From Gigaspora rosea (Eukaryota; Glomeromycota; Glomeromycetes; Diversisporales; Gigasporaceae): a DNA stretch of 64,000 nucleotides. The stretch is from NCBI GenBank assembly GCA_003550325.1, contig QKWP01000827.1, positions 141,653 to 205,652 on the forward strand, in the 5' to 3' direction. Every line of letters begins with the position of its first letter. Position 1 is the stretch's first letter. The translations under genes were made by a program, and so were the position numbers. The notes below the pieces were generated by a model. The model had not been told where the DNA came from. It saw only the letters and a list, made by a program, of their open reading frames with translations, and searched no databases. Positions 1 to 10,741 of this stretch are shown here, piece by piece.

Positions 1-211
1 GAATTTGATTTGATTCAAATATTTGAATTTGAATTTGATTTGAATTTGAATTTTTAATAGTAATTTTCAAATCAAATCAAATATTTGTCAAATCAAATCA
101 AATTTGGCTATATTTGAATTTGATCAAATCAAATATAGTCAAATTTGAATTTGAATTTGATCAAATATTTGATTCAAATATTTGAAGATCAAATCAAATT
201 GCAGAACCCTA
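1..211. mobile_element. hAT-type MITE, 3' part, cut by window start
   Basis: The block is built from alternating AAATTTGAATTTGAT and its complement, so it is internally palindromic. It ends in ...GCAGAACCCTA, whose reverse complement TAGGGTTCTGC is a terminal inverted repeat. The same sequence, complete, lies at 33801-34086, where an 8-bp target duplication is visible. Seen: near-identity of the two copies over about 200 bases. Inferred: a non-coding element mobilised by a hAT transposase. The left terminus lies outside the window. Confidence 0.8.
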
Positions 212-739
212 ATAGTAACATCCAATTTTATGGAAAAAGAACAAAAAAAGCGAATTAACAATTTTTTTTATTTTATTTTATTTTTCTATTTTCATTTAAT
301 TTATTAACATAATTTTTTGTATCAATTTTAAAAGCGAAGCACGTCTCAAGAATACCCAAACTGAAGCCCGCATTAAAAATAACCCATACTTAGTGTCTTC
401 TGTAATGGCACCGTTTAACCTACTCTGCCATCCCGATTCTCCAATGTCAGCATTGTATGGAAAACGTTGAAGGCCTTTATCAAGTGTTAATAATAACATT
501 ATTATTCAACTTCCTCCAAGTACATCACAAAGTTACGACTTAAACATAAAATTGAAAATTAATTAAAAAAATTAGATTTCATTTTATATATCTTTAAATA
601 AATTTAAATGTATTTGGTTTATTGAGAATTTATTTGCCGTTCAACTATAAAGTGACAAAAATTCGTGTATTGTCAAATATAAAGTAAGTGAAAATTGTGT
701 ATCAGTGATTATAAAGTGATGAATAATATATATGAAAAA
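212..739. other. AT-rich intergenic, no gene recognised
   Basis: No coding stretch with recognisable composition. A minus-strand open frame at 296-499 has no family resemblance and no supporting context. The interval holds only AT-rich runs. Confidence 0.6.
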
Positions 740-890
740 CGTCAGGTGCTTACATAGGAAGTGTTGGATAATTGGCATTAGCAGTGGTTTCCCGCCCGCA
801 TAAATGCCGGCCGGTGTTGTGGCCTTGGGAGAGACTTCCAGAACTCATATGCCAATTTAACTACTGGGCCACAATCATTAAGGGTTAGGA
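740..890 (-). repeat. possible tRNA-derived SINE-like fragment
   Basis: Read on the minus strand, TGGCCCAGTAGTTAAATTGG near 870-850 fits a Pol III A box, followed by GAGTTCTGGAAGTC, a poor B box. Downstream on the same strand comes CCGGCATTTATGCGGGCGGG, a motif whose near copy (CCGGCTTGCATTATGCAGGC) occurs at about 1388-1410. Local GC is well above the flanks. No poly(A) tail or target duplication was found, so this could equally be a fragment of an unrelated GC-richer repeat. Confidence 0.3.
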
Positions 891-1319
891 AATTTATAAA
901 TGAATGTATTTTTATTAATTATTATGGGAGAGCGATTTATTAGGTTTTGGGAGAGCGATTTATTTACATGTGCGTGTGTAAGAAAATTATATACAAGAAA
1001 GAAGAAAAACTTTAAGAATAAAACTAAAATTAAAAACTAACTGTCCTTCTCTTCATATAACGATCTTTTTATATTCCCACCAGAATTACCCGTTTACCCA
1101 GAATGAGGTAAGAGCTACAAATATTTACAAGAAATGTGGTAATGGGAATCTACTACACAGAAATGTAGTAATGGGAAAAAATGAAGTAATGGTTCGCGGA
1201 AAATGTAGTCACTGAATCGGGTAACGTACGATCATCAAAATGTAGTAATCGATGCGGGTAACCGATCGATCATCAAATGTCATCGATTCCCGTGATAAGA
1301 AATCGGACCATATCGGAAA

Positions 1320-1760
1320 TAAAAAATTTTCGATCAACACCGGCTGTTAGCCAGAAGCTTTAAAGTTACATGATCTTGACCGGTGGTTTCCCGCCTGCAT
1401 AATGCAAGCCGGTCGTAAAAAGACGTTTAAGCTGAACAAATTGGCACGATTCTACGTGAGGGAGGGTAGGGCAGGGTGCGAAATTGCTTAGTCTCTCGAA
1501 AGGCTGCGGTCATGCTGCACTGCCGCTCCTCCGTTTATATCTGTATGTATTGTCATACGTTCCTGCTAAATTTGATAATGTTAGTATTCACGCCATAAAC
1601 CCGGAATTGGTAATTCATTAAATTTCTACTTATCTTCCCCCTTGCATATACTGGATTCTCTTGTAAGAACCGGGATCACCCATGTGATCGTCGCCTGCTA
1701 ATGCATCACTGCTAGCTGTCTTTCCAATCTGTTGACCTACCGTCAACTTGAATTATTCAT
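1320..1760. other. GC-richer unannotated block
   Basis: This stretch is clearly richer in G and C than its surroundings and contains the second copy of the GTGGTTTCCCGCCTGCATAA motif also present near 783-805. No open frame of length, no tRNA fold and no paired termini were found. It may be a degraded retroposon or the remains of a promoter region. Confidence 0.35.
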
Positions 1761-1824
1761 TTATTACCTAATTTGTGAATTTTGTGCCAGTATAATTTAG
1801 GATATATTGTATTACAAGAAATAA

Positions 1825-2265
1825 ATAAAAAATCGTACATCGGCAAATTGTGATATCCAAACTCCAAACATTTTAAAACCAAATGGCAAACAAATTAGCG
1901 ATGTTTTCACTCAACTGAACTTCGATAACTTTCAAAAATTGGTAGATACGGACGATTCAAACGGAAATTATTTGCTCGGTTATTATTACGAATATGGAAT
2001 AGGAGTTGAAAAGAACGAAAACAAGGCATTCGCATATTACCAAAAATCGGCAGATATGAATAATTCTAACGGGATGTACCAAGTTGGATATTGTTATAAT
2101 TTAGGAATTGGAGTCGAAATTGATAAGATCAAAGCATTTACATATTATCTGAAGTCTGCTGAGTCAGGTAATCAGATGGGAATTCGGAAAACTGCTGTTT
2201 GTAACTATTATGGAATTGGTGTGGAAAAAAATGATGAAAAATTTAAGAAATGGAGTAATAAGTAA
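1825..2265 (+). pseudogene. Sel1-repeat protein fragment
   Basis: The open frame runs from just after a TAA at 1822 to TAA at 2263-2265 and has no ATG before the repeats, so it is a 3' exon or a truncated gene. Three 36-residue Sel1-like repeats are visible, with the motifs LGYYYEYGIGVEKNENKAF, VGYCYNLGIGVEIDKIKAF and a degenerate third copy ending in GIGVEKND. Sel1 repeats form antiparallel helix pairs that act as protein-protein scaffolds. The 30 residues before the first repeat resemble the linker that joins kinase and Sel1 domains in related genes. No kinase domain precedes it; the upstream block at 1320-1760 is non-coding. Most likely a gene remnant. Confidence 0.7.
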
Positions 2266-2420
2266 ATTTTTATTCTTTATTATAATGTTTGCAATTTTTT
2301 AAAGCAGGAATTCTTACATAATTTTTATTATCAGAGAGTAAGCATGAAGAAACATTCATTTATATTGATTTATTCCAGCAATTAAATCTTATAAATACGT
2401 ATTTATTGTTTGTACTATTT

Positions 2421-3655
2421 AGCCCGTAAGTATAAAGAACTTAATATTTTACTACATAAAAGAAGCAAAACAAGATCACAAAATAAGTTCATAAATACTT
2501 ATTTGGCATTACGTACAAATCATTTCATTCGCATTAATTTAGTTAGTGAGTATAAAAAACATTTAATAATTTTACTACATAAAAACAGCAAAGCAAGATC
2601 ACAAAACAAGTCCATAAATACTTATTTACCATTACGTACAAATCATTTCATTCGTATTAATCATTCATTCAGCACGTGAGTATAAAGAACATTAGATGAT
2701 TTTTACTGCATAAAAACAGCAAAACAAGATCACAAAACAAGTTCATGAACACTTCTTACTTACCATTACGTACAAATCATTTCATTCGCATTAATCATTT
2801 CATTCAGCACGTGAGTATAAAGAACATTTAATAATTTTACTGCATAAAAACAGTTCACAAAACAAGTTCATGAACATTCTTACTTACCATTACGTACAAA
2901 TCATTTCATTCGCATTAATTTAGTTAGTGAGTATAAAGAACATTTAATAATTTGTTACATGAAAACAGCAAAACATGTTCACAAAACAAGTTCATAAATA
3001 CTTATTTACCATTACATACAAATCATTTCATCCGTATTAATTTAGTTTGTGAGTATACAGAACATTAAAAATTTTACTACATAAAAACACTTATAATATT
3101 TATCATTACGTACAAATCATTTCATTCGCATTAATAATTTCATTCAGCACGTGAGTATAAATAACATTTAATAATTTTACTACATAAAACAGCAAAACAA
3201 GTTAACAAAACAAGTTCATAAATACTTATTTACCATTACGTACTAATCATTTCATTCGCTTTGATTAGTGGGTGAGTATAAAGAAGTTTTAATAATTTTA
3301 TTATATAAAAACGGCAAAACAAATTCACAAAACAAGAATAAATACTTATTTACCATTACGTACAAATCATTTCATTCGCATTAATCATTTCATTCAGCAC
3401 GTGAGTGTAAAGAACATTTAATAATTTTACTACATAAAAACAGCAAAACAAGATCACTCATAAATGCTTATTTCCTACATACAATTCATTTCATTCGCAT
3501 TAATCATTTCATTCAGCGAGTGAGTATAAAGAATATTTAATAATTTTACTACATAAAACACACAAAACAAGTTCACAAAACAAGAAATAAATATTTATTT
3601 ACTATATTACTTACATTTCATTTCATTCGCATTAATTTAGTCGGTAAATATAAAA
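2421..3655. repeat. tandem array, ~10 copies of a ~125 bp unit
   Basis: The unit contains ACATTTAATAATTTTACTAC, a CAAAACAAG segment, ATAAATACTTATTTACC and ACGTACAAATCATTTCATTC. The last motif recurs near 2513, 2636, 2768, 2896, 3016, 3111, 3237, 3359, 3477 and 3608. Copies differ by substitutions and small deletions, so the array is old. The open frame inside it (2410-2679) is only the repeat read as protein. Confidence 0.9.
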
Positions 3656-3715
3656 ACTATTTACATTCAACTAAATTTAAGCGAAATATAAACCATTTTA
3701 TATTATATTATATAA

Positions 3716-5011
3716 ATTAGACAGTCCAAATATAAAAAATGTGCATATTGCAATGAAGATAACACTCAACCCGCATGGTGTCAATCATGCGATCCTGACA
3801 TAGCAACAAGGTGGACAAGTAGAAATAAGGATATTGATGATTGCATGAAAACATTCCAACTTAGAGCTGTGAGGTATGAAGATGTGATTGAATGGATTCC
3901 ATTTGATAGATTATCAAAATTAAAAAAATTGGTAAAGGAGGATTTGGCTCTGTATATTCAGCAACCTGGTGGGATGGTATTAAAGTTAAACCAGTTGAAC
4001 CATTTAAGGACGTTATTAATGATATTTACAAAAGAGCGCGTGAACCATCAAGCACCGTTGCACTCAAGACGTTGGCCAGTTCTATGAAAAACAATAATGA
4101 TTTTTTAAAAGAAGTAAGTTAATTTATTGTTTTAATAATTTATCTAATAACTAAAAACTAATTTGTTGCTTAAACTTCAAGTTCAAAAGTCTTATGACAT
4201 GTAAATTAAATTTTAATAAGCTCGCAATATATGGCATAACTCAAATTAGAGAAACAAAGGAATACTTGATAGTATTTCAGTATGCTTATTATGGAAGTCT
4301 TATAAATATTTAAGAAATAATTTTTAGAAACCCTTACATGGCAGACTAAATTGGAAATACTTAAAGATATTTCAGATGAGTTAGATAATATTCACAGATA
4401 CGCAAAATACATTCATGCTAATTTTCATAGTGGCAACATTTTGCTAGACAAACAATCATATATTACAGGTTTAGGGTTGTCTAAAAAAACAGATGAAAAA
4501 GTTTTAGAAGGAGATATTTATGGCGTTATGCCATATGTTGCACCAGAAGTTTTATCGGGTGAGCAGCAGTTTTACAAGCAGCAGTTTACACAAGCAGCAG
4601 ATATTTATGGGTTTGGAGTTATTATGTCAGAAATGACAACTGGATTTTGATGGACGTAATTTTAATGCCAAGCTTGGAGCAGATATTTGTAGAGGATTGC
4701 GACCAGAGTTTGCACCTGGAACTCCTAAATGTTATATTTAATTGGCTAAGAAATGCATGGATTCTGATCCAAAAGAACGACCTAATGCTTTAGATATTTG
4801 GAAAACAATAGAAGATTGGCTTAATAAAATAATTAGCTCAGATGATAATTCTGAAATTAAAAAGCAATTCTTAGAAGCAGATAAAGTTATTAAAGCATTG
4901 CCAATATCAAAACATCCTGATGAAATGTATACTTGCAAAATTATTAGTACAAAATTAATTTCAAAAGCAATTAAAGGTATTTATTTATTTTTAATTAATA
5001 TATTGTATTAA
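3716..5011 (+). pseudogene. TKL-like protein kinase pseudogene, catalytic residues lost
   Basis: Order of recognisable parts: an N-terminal CxxC...CxxC motif (CAYC, CQSC), the phrase EWIPFDRL that precedes kinase domains in this family, glycine loop GKGGFGSVY, VALK lysine, a 68-bp intron (4114-4181, GTAAGT...CAG... ending AG), YGITQIRETKEYL hinge region, catalytic loop, activation segment, APE-like APEVLSG, DIYGFGVIM and C-lobe. Breaks seen: frameshift in the A7 run before the glycine loop (about 3920), stops near 4310-4330, a frameshift at 4645-4650, and TAA at 4739. The catalytic loop reads HANFHSGNIL instead of HxDxHSGNIL and the DFG-equivalent reads GLG instead of DLG, so both essential aspartates are gone. 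Compare the intact kinase at 14194-15313, which aligns over the whole length. Substitution of both aspartates cannot come from homopolymer error. Confidence 0.9.
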
Positions 5012-5954
5012 ATTATATTATTTTAATTTAGTTAAAAATAATATTTGTTTATTTAAATTGTCTCAAGATGATTCTACTCAAATTAAGCTTGATATTACTA
5101 AAATTTGAAATTTCAGCATGTATACAACTGATAAATTCACTTTATCTATTTTATAAGTTATAATAGTAATTAATAATTTAATTTGTATTTTAAAGAATAA
5201 ATTAACCTAACTGGTATTGTATGTGCTATTAAAGTCTGTTAAATTAAATTTTTAAGCAATTTGATAATTATATGGAAGGAGCTATCTTGTAATCTCATTA
5301 TTATATTGTAATTATTTTTTTATCTATTTTATTATTAAGTTATTATTATAGCAAATAGCACTTATATGCTATTTATTTGTTTTAAATAAAAATAAATAAA
5401 TCTTTATTAATTAGTTTATTACTATACTAAGTTAATCTAATAATTATACTATTAATTATTAATATTTGCAAATTGATATATTTATAATCAAATATTTTTT
5501 AATCAAACTTATAAATTGCTATATGCTCTTATTTTTCTACTATTATTTGAGCAATCTGATTATTGTTTGGTTGTATAATTTTTTAATAAGTATAAATACA
5601 ACTAAAAATTTTATAAAAATAGCATGAATATTTGTTTTATTTGTTAAATAATAAAAACAGCATAATATAAATTATATAAATTTAAATATTTGATATATTT
5701 TTTAATTAAAATAATTCTAATTTTATAAAAAATTAGCTCAGAGCTAATAAAAAATGTTTATTAAAAAAATAATAATACATATATAATATAAAAAATATAA
5801 AAATACAAAAAAATTAAAAACACAATAACTTATTTTTATCAGTCTTGGATTACTTTTACCAACAAAAATCAAAATCTTTTATAATAAAATCTTAACAAAA
5901 AATTTTGTAGCTAATAAAGAGGCCAGAATTGGAAACTATAAGACAGCACTTGCC
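5012..5954. other. AT-rich intergenic
   Basis: Extremely AT-rich with short A and T runs. No coding signal. The last part (about 5940-5962) is the left half of a short direct duplication into which the hAT element inserted. Confidence 0.6.
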
Positions 5955-5962
5955 GTTTAGAG

Positions 5963-8740
5963 TAAGGATGTTATTCTGTTCCAACCGGTTGGTTTGTGCT
6001 AGCAAACCCGCTAAACACTATTTCAAAGCACACACGATAAACCGGGTCTTAAACTCTGTTTATACAATTTATTATTGATCATGCTTGTTAAACATGTGAT
6101 CCGAAGCATGTTGTATCTATTATTAAATACATGAACTATCGCTATTTATTAAATACATAAACTATCACTATTTATTAAATATATAAAAAAATATTTTATT
6201 GCAACTATGTATTGTTTATTTAATTTATTGACTCACACAATCAATAACACCTGAATCATACCAAGTTTTTAAGCAAAGACTTGCACAAGCATTCTCTTCA
6301 GATAATCAATTGTGTAATAAGCTGATCGTATTCTTTGCTTTAGAAAACATTTTCTTGCTGGGAACACTTGTTGCCTGTACAAAAGTAGTTCCGAGCCATC
6401 TTTGCAAGCCCAGAATAACATTCATCAACAGTCTGTGTTTTCCAAAAATCCAGTGGGTTACAATTCTCTTCAATAGCTGTAATATATTCTTCAAGAACAT
6501 TGTTAGTATTTTTTTTAATTTATCATTGCGAAACTTTCGGAAATAATTTCTTGAATTATTAGTGTCTTCGATAAGAAATGAGAAGGATGAGGAGGATGAG
6601 GAGCAAATATTTTCATTTGAATATCATGCATAAACACTATATAGAATATCATGTATAATTGGAGCTGTTTTATTATCGAAGGACGATAATTTTATAGTTT
6701 GGTCTAACACAACAGAAATACTGCAACAATTTCAAAGAATAACCCAATAATCATCAAGATTTTTGTATATTCGTTGTGAAATTTGGTGCTTTATTTGAAT
6801 CTCACTATTCAATTTATTATGTAGAATATTTAATATCATTGAAAATATCAAATGCAAATCTCCTATTGTTTGATGGGTCTATGAAGATAAAATCAGTGTT
6901 GCCTTAGCCATCAGCTCAAGTAATGTAACAATTATCTAAATAAAGATAAGTAAATCAAAATTTTATATATTAATTTTTAAATATATAGATTTAAATACTT
7001 ATATTAATTTCATCCCATTCATTATCATTCAGATAACAATCCTTTAATGTTGGATTATCTTCCACCAAATCATCAGTTATTTCATGAATACGGAACATCT
7101 TTTTGATCATAATATACATGCTGTTCCATCGAGTAGATATGTCCAAGTCAGGTACAAAAAAAGGCCTTCCATTTGTTTGAAAAATCCTTTTGAGAACTTC
7201 AAATAGTGGCTGAGATTTAAGTATGTAGCTTGCAAAATTTCTTAATTTAGTTAGGGTAATAACAGATATTACATAATATTCTAAGAGGAGAAGGGGGTCT
7301 CTGATTTTCTTACGTTAGATATATAAATTTATAACAGCCAATCAAATTTCTCTTATGTGGGGGAGTGGTAGAGGGTATAGTAAAAAATATTATATAATAT
7401 TTGTTATTACCCTTATTGAATTAACGGCTATTTTCATGCCCTCTAAAACTGCAAGGTTTAGTATATGAGCTGTGCAGCGAACGTATTCGAAATCCTTATT
7501 TTCATAATCATAACGAAGTTTTTCTTGAAAAACACAGCCAAATACATCTATATTGGATGCATTGTCAGTTGTTGCAGATATGATACAGAAGCCAATATTA
7601 TAAAATAAAATTGTTTCTAGAATTTTTTAAGCTATGTAATTGCTGGTAGATCGTTCATGAAATGAGATCAAATCTAATAAAATATTTTTCATTTTTCAGT
7701 CTTCATCCATCCAATGAAGTGTAATAGTGAGAAATCCAACATTAGTACATGATGTCCAAGCATCTGTAGTAATTGCAAATTTTTGATGGGTTGTATTAAA
7801 AAATAACAGAGATCATGTTGCTTTTCATGATATAATTTTAAAATACTTTGTATGACAAACTGTCTTGATGGCAGAGAATAACGTGGTGTTAATTTATTAA
7901 TAAATAGTTGAAAATCCTTATTTTCAACAATAGAAAATGCTTGCTAGTTGGTAATAATCTATTTAAAGAAATATTGGTTTATTTGTATAACCATTTAAGC
8001 ATTATATGGTTCGACATTAGTCTTTATAGCAGCATTTAGTTTGTCAAACCTTTCATGATAATTACGTTTGAGATGTGATTTAATTGTAAAGAAAACCGTG
8101 TTTATTGAATAGGAAGTCTGACAATGTTTGCAATATTGTTTGTTACCAATTTCAGTAAGTTCGTCCCAGAAGGAATCCTTCTTCAATCGCTTTGGAAGAT
8201 TTGGAGGATTGTTTGTTATTTCTTTGAGTATGTTAGATTCAAGTTCAACTTGAGATGTCAATATTGAAGAGGAAGTAAATTCAATTGCATCCATATTAAC
8301 AAATTGTTCATATATGGTTTGTTTCATTCATCGCATAAATTTCAAATTGTTTAGGTATGTTTTTTCGTTAATTGCACAAGATTTAAATAAATTAAATAAA
8401 TAAAAAAAAAGAAAAAAAATTCTTTTTACATATTTATATAAAAAAAAATTCAAAAGTCCAATTTTCGTTATTGCTAGAAATTAATTTTTAATTAAACAAG
8501 TCATAATTTATCATTTTATGCTATAGTAATAACCTTTTAATTAAAAAGTAAAAAAAAAAGAAAAAAAAGTCTATTACAAATCACAAAGCTTTTTGCTTGT
8601 CAAATCGATTTCAGATTCAATTTAAGTACGATGAGTTTGAAATATGATAATTAAAATTATGTGACTGCAAAATTTGAGTTTAACCAGTTTGGTTTCAAAC
8701 AGGGCTGAACCGAGTTTGAGTGAACATAATAACATCCCTA
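5963..8740 (-). mobile_element. complete hAT transposon with 8-bp TSD
   Basis: The element starts TAAGGATGTTATTCTGTTC and ends with the inverted copy (reverse complement TAGGGATGTTATTATGTTC). It is flanked by the perfect 8-bp direct repeat GTTTAGAG at 5955-5962 and 8741-8748. An 8-bp duplication with such termini is the hallmark of the hAT superfamily. It carries a decayed transposase on the minus strand. Length is 2778 bp. The insertion split one copy of a short local duplication (GCACTTGYCGTTTAGAGG occurs again near 8806). Confidence 0.92.
6230..8327 (-). pseudogene. hAT transposase pseudogene
   Basis: Read on the minus strand. The N-terminal part (8327-7995) carries a BED-type zinc finger, YCKHC...HLKRNYH. 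Further blocks follow in the family order but in several frames: TTDAWTS...TITLHWMDED (about 7790-7690), ATTDNASNIDVFGC and RCTAHILNLAVLEG (about 7580-7430), DISTRWNSMYIMIKKMF (about 7145-7090), and at the C-terminus NPLDFWK...YSGLAKMARNYF and ATSVPSKKMFSKAKNTIS (about 6460-6310), which is the hAT dimerisation domain. The DNA-binding, DDE-type catalytic and dimerisation regions are all recognisable, but stops and frameshifts separate them, so it cannot encode a working enzyme. It lies inside the 5963-8740 element. Confidence 0.9.
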
Positions 8741-8748
8741 GTTTAGAG

Positions 8749-9597
8749 GTTGAGCTTATAGACTACCTGCTGACTGGTTTAGAGTTTATCACTTATTGTA
8801 GGAATGGCACTTGTCGTTTAGAGGTAAAGTTCATAGACTAAGTTTAGAGTTTATCACTTACCGAAGAAGAAAGTACCAAGCCCGCTCCAAAAGAAGAATA
8901 GTTGGGTAATGTTAGAATTTAACAATGAAGAACATACTTTCTCTAAGAAAACTGCAAGGAAAATTTTGGTGTCAACAACTTTTGCGAAATTTTATAAATG
9001 GGCTTTTTGGCATACCCTTTCCAAAAGATCAGCAGTGTTTACTCCATCCAAATTGAGGGTTGTCTAAAGCGGAGCAGAATCACAAAAAACATGACTAATC
9101 AAATTACAATAATTAACCAAGAAATACTTGCTAAAAAGTTCAAAAATTTGATAATCTTTGGCGAAGCAGAAAGTGAAAAACCTGAAAAATACAAAAAACG
9201 GTAGTCTAAACCTATCTTGGTGGATTAATTAAAATGTGGGAAGGCAATTTTGCTTATATATAACTATCTAAAACCTACCTAACTTTAATATATAAAAACC
9301 CTAACCCTAAAGTTGATTTGCTAAAATATATATTATAAGAATCTGCTTCGCTTTAGACGTCCCCCAAATTGGGAAAGCATCGACTATATTGGAATTAAGG
9401 TCATAAGTATAATTTTAATAAAGTAAACAATGAATGACACATGAGGTTTTTTTGAGAAACCACTTTAGAAATTGTTAGGGAATATTTTTGAATATTCTTT
9501 TTTTTCCTTTTCTTTTTTCTGTTTTTTTTTCTTTTTCTTCTTTCTTTAATATATGTATATCATACCATTGACTTTTTTTTGCTTTTTTCATCTTGTT
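8749..9597. other. intergenic, short duplication, no recognised gene
   Basis: The first 130 bases are a diverged duplicate of the hAT insertion site (GTTTAGAG...GTTTAGAGTTTATCACTTA occurs twice, around 8741-8796 and 8818-8862). A 68-codon open frame at 8998-9204 has no recognisable family. The rest is AT-rich, with a pyrimidine-rich tract at 9497-9545. Confidence 0.5.
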
Positions 9598-9605
9598 CAT
9601 TTAAT

Positions 9606-9940
9606 TAGGGTTGCATCAGTCCAGTCTGGTCCCTAAGAGGACTGTTATCATAGTGTTTACAGTTCTGGTCCGGTCCGGTCCTTCAGTCCCATAACAGTCC
9701 TTTAATGATTCTGTCAATCTTAATTCCAAAAATGACATAATTATTTACTGTCAGATGTAAACAAACATCATATGATCTACATTACACCTGATCAAGAAAT
9801 TTGATTGGGTGATACGAATATCACAGTTATGTTTACAAGGACTGGTCCCAGGACCGGTCCTTTAATGGTCCCACAGTTCTTATTGGTCCCAGTCCGGGAC
9901 CAGTCCTGGATCAGTCTTTTTCAGGACCGATGCATCCCTA
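9606..9940. mobile_element. hAT-type MITE rich in GGTCC motifs
   Basis: Termini TAGGGTTGCATCAGTCC and, inverted, TAGGGATGCATCGGTCC. Flanks are CATTTAAT (9598-9605) and TATTTAAT (9941-9948), an 8-bp duplication with one mismatch. Subterminal regions are crowded with GGTCC/GGACC, giving high local GC and strong hairpin potential. The open frame at 9805-10077 runs out of the element and is not a gene. Confidence 0.85.
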
Positions 9941-9948
9941 TATTTAAT

Positions 9949-10738
9949 TTTGGTTTTTCGCTTAGGTATTGTAGTTTTTCCCTTTTTTTACTTACCCATT
10001 TTCTCGTTGCTTCCCTTATACCCTTTCGTATATTACTTTGTTGTTTTTTAGTTCTTTACACAGTTATTGTTAGTTAACATCTCTGCTGGATCTAGGTGGG
10101 AAAAGTTTTAAAGAAAAGTTGGTGGTTATGACTGGCTGTAGATCCAAGCTGTTTATCTAGCAATTGGAGGTAGAAATACCCCGGTTCTAATAAGGTGAAA
10201 TCTATTCTGGCAGGTCGCGGATAAGTGCCTATGGTAACTGGACGAATTGTATTTTAGTTGTAAACTTTTTTAATTAGGCTGTAGAAGGTTTAAAATTTTA
10301 GTTATTGTTTTTTTGCAAACCAGTTTTTTGTTTAGATTTTTAATACTTGATCATGGTCAAATTACGGAATGCAAAAGATGATAAGTGACAGAGGAGAACG
10401 TCTCAAATTAGGAAATAATTTCCAGAGTCACTGTCGTTACAAAAAATTTTTATAAAAAAAGCACGGGTAGCTTAACTTTCTAAAAAATGTAATAAGGATG
10501 AATTAATGTTTTTATCTCGTCATATAATATATCCGTTTAATCCCTTCACTCTTTTTCTTGCGCCATGATTGGCTAAAATGCATGTGACTTGCTAAAATTA
10601 ATACGTAGCATGATTGGTTGTTGTTCTCTGTGTTACAATATCAGAAATGGCATTCTCATGCATCACTAAAAGGAAATAATCGACAAGTATTCAAACGTCA
10701 TGGCATTAGGTTATAATAGGCAGTTGTGTACATATGTA
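9949..10738. other. intergenic upstream of the Sel1/kinase cluster
   Basis: T-rich DNA with no clear gene. CATGATTGGCT and related motifs recur near 10565 and 10610. The 5' exon and promoter of the gene that follows should lie here, but no convincing ATG-containing exon could be picked. Confidence 0.45.
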
Positions 10739-10741
10739 TAA

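Noticed and set aside
2421..3655. Regular repeats as a possible CRISPR array
   Set aside because: Whole ~125-bp units repeat with drift and there are no unique spacers; it is a satellite in a eukaryotic genome.
9296..9312. Telomere-like AACCCTAACCCTAA
   Set aside because: Only two units inside intergenic DNA; not a telomere.
9805..10077. 90-codon open frame
   Set aside because: It starts inside a MITE and runs into flanking T-rich DNA.
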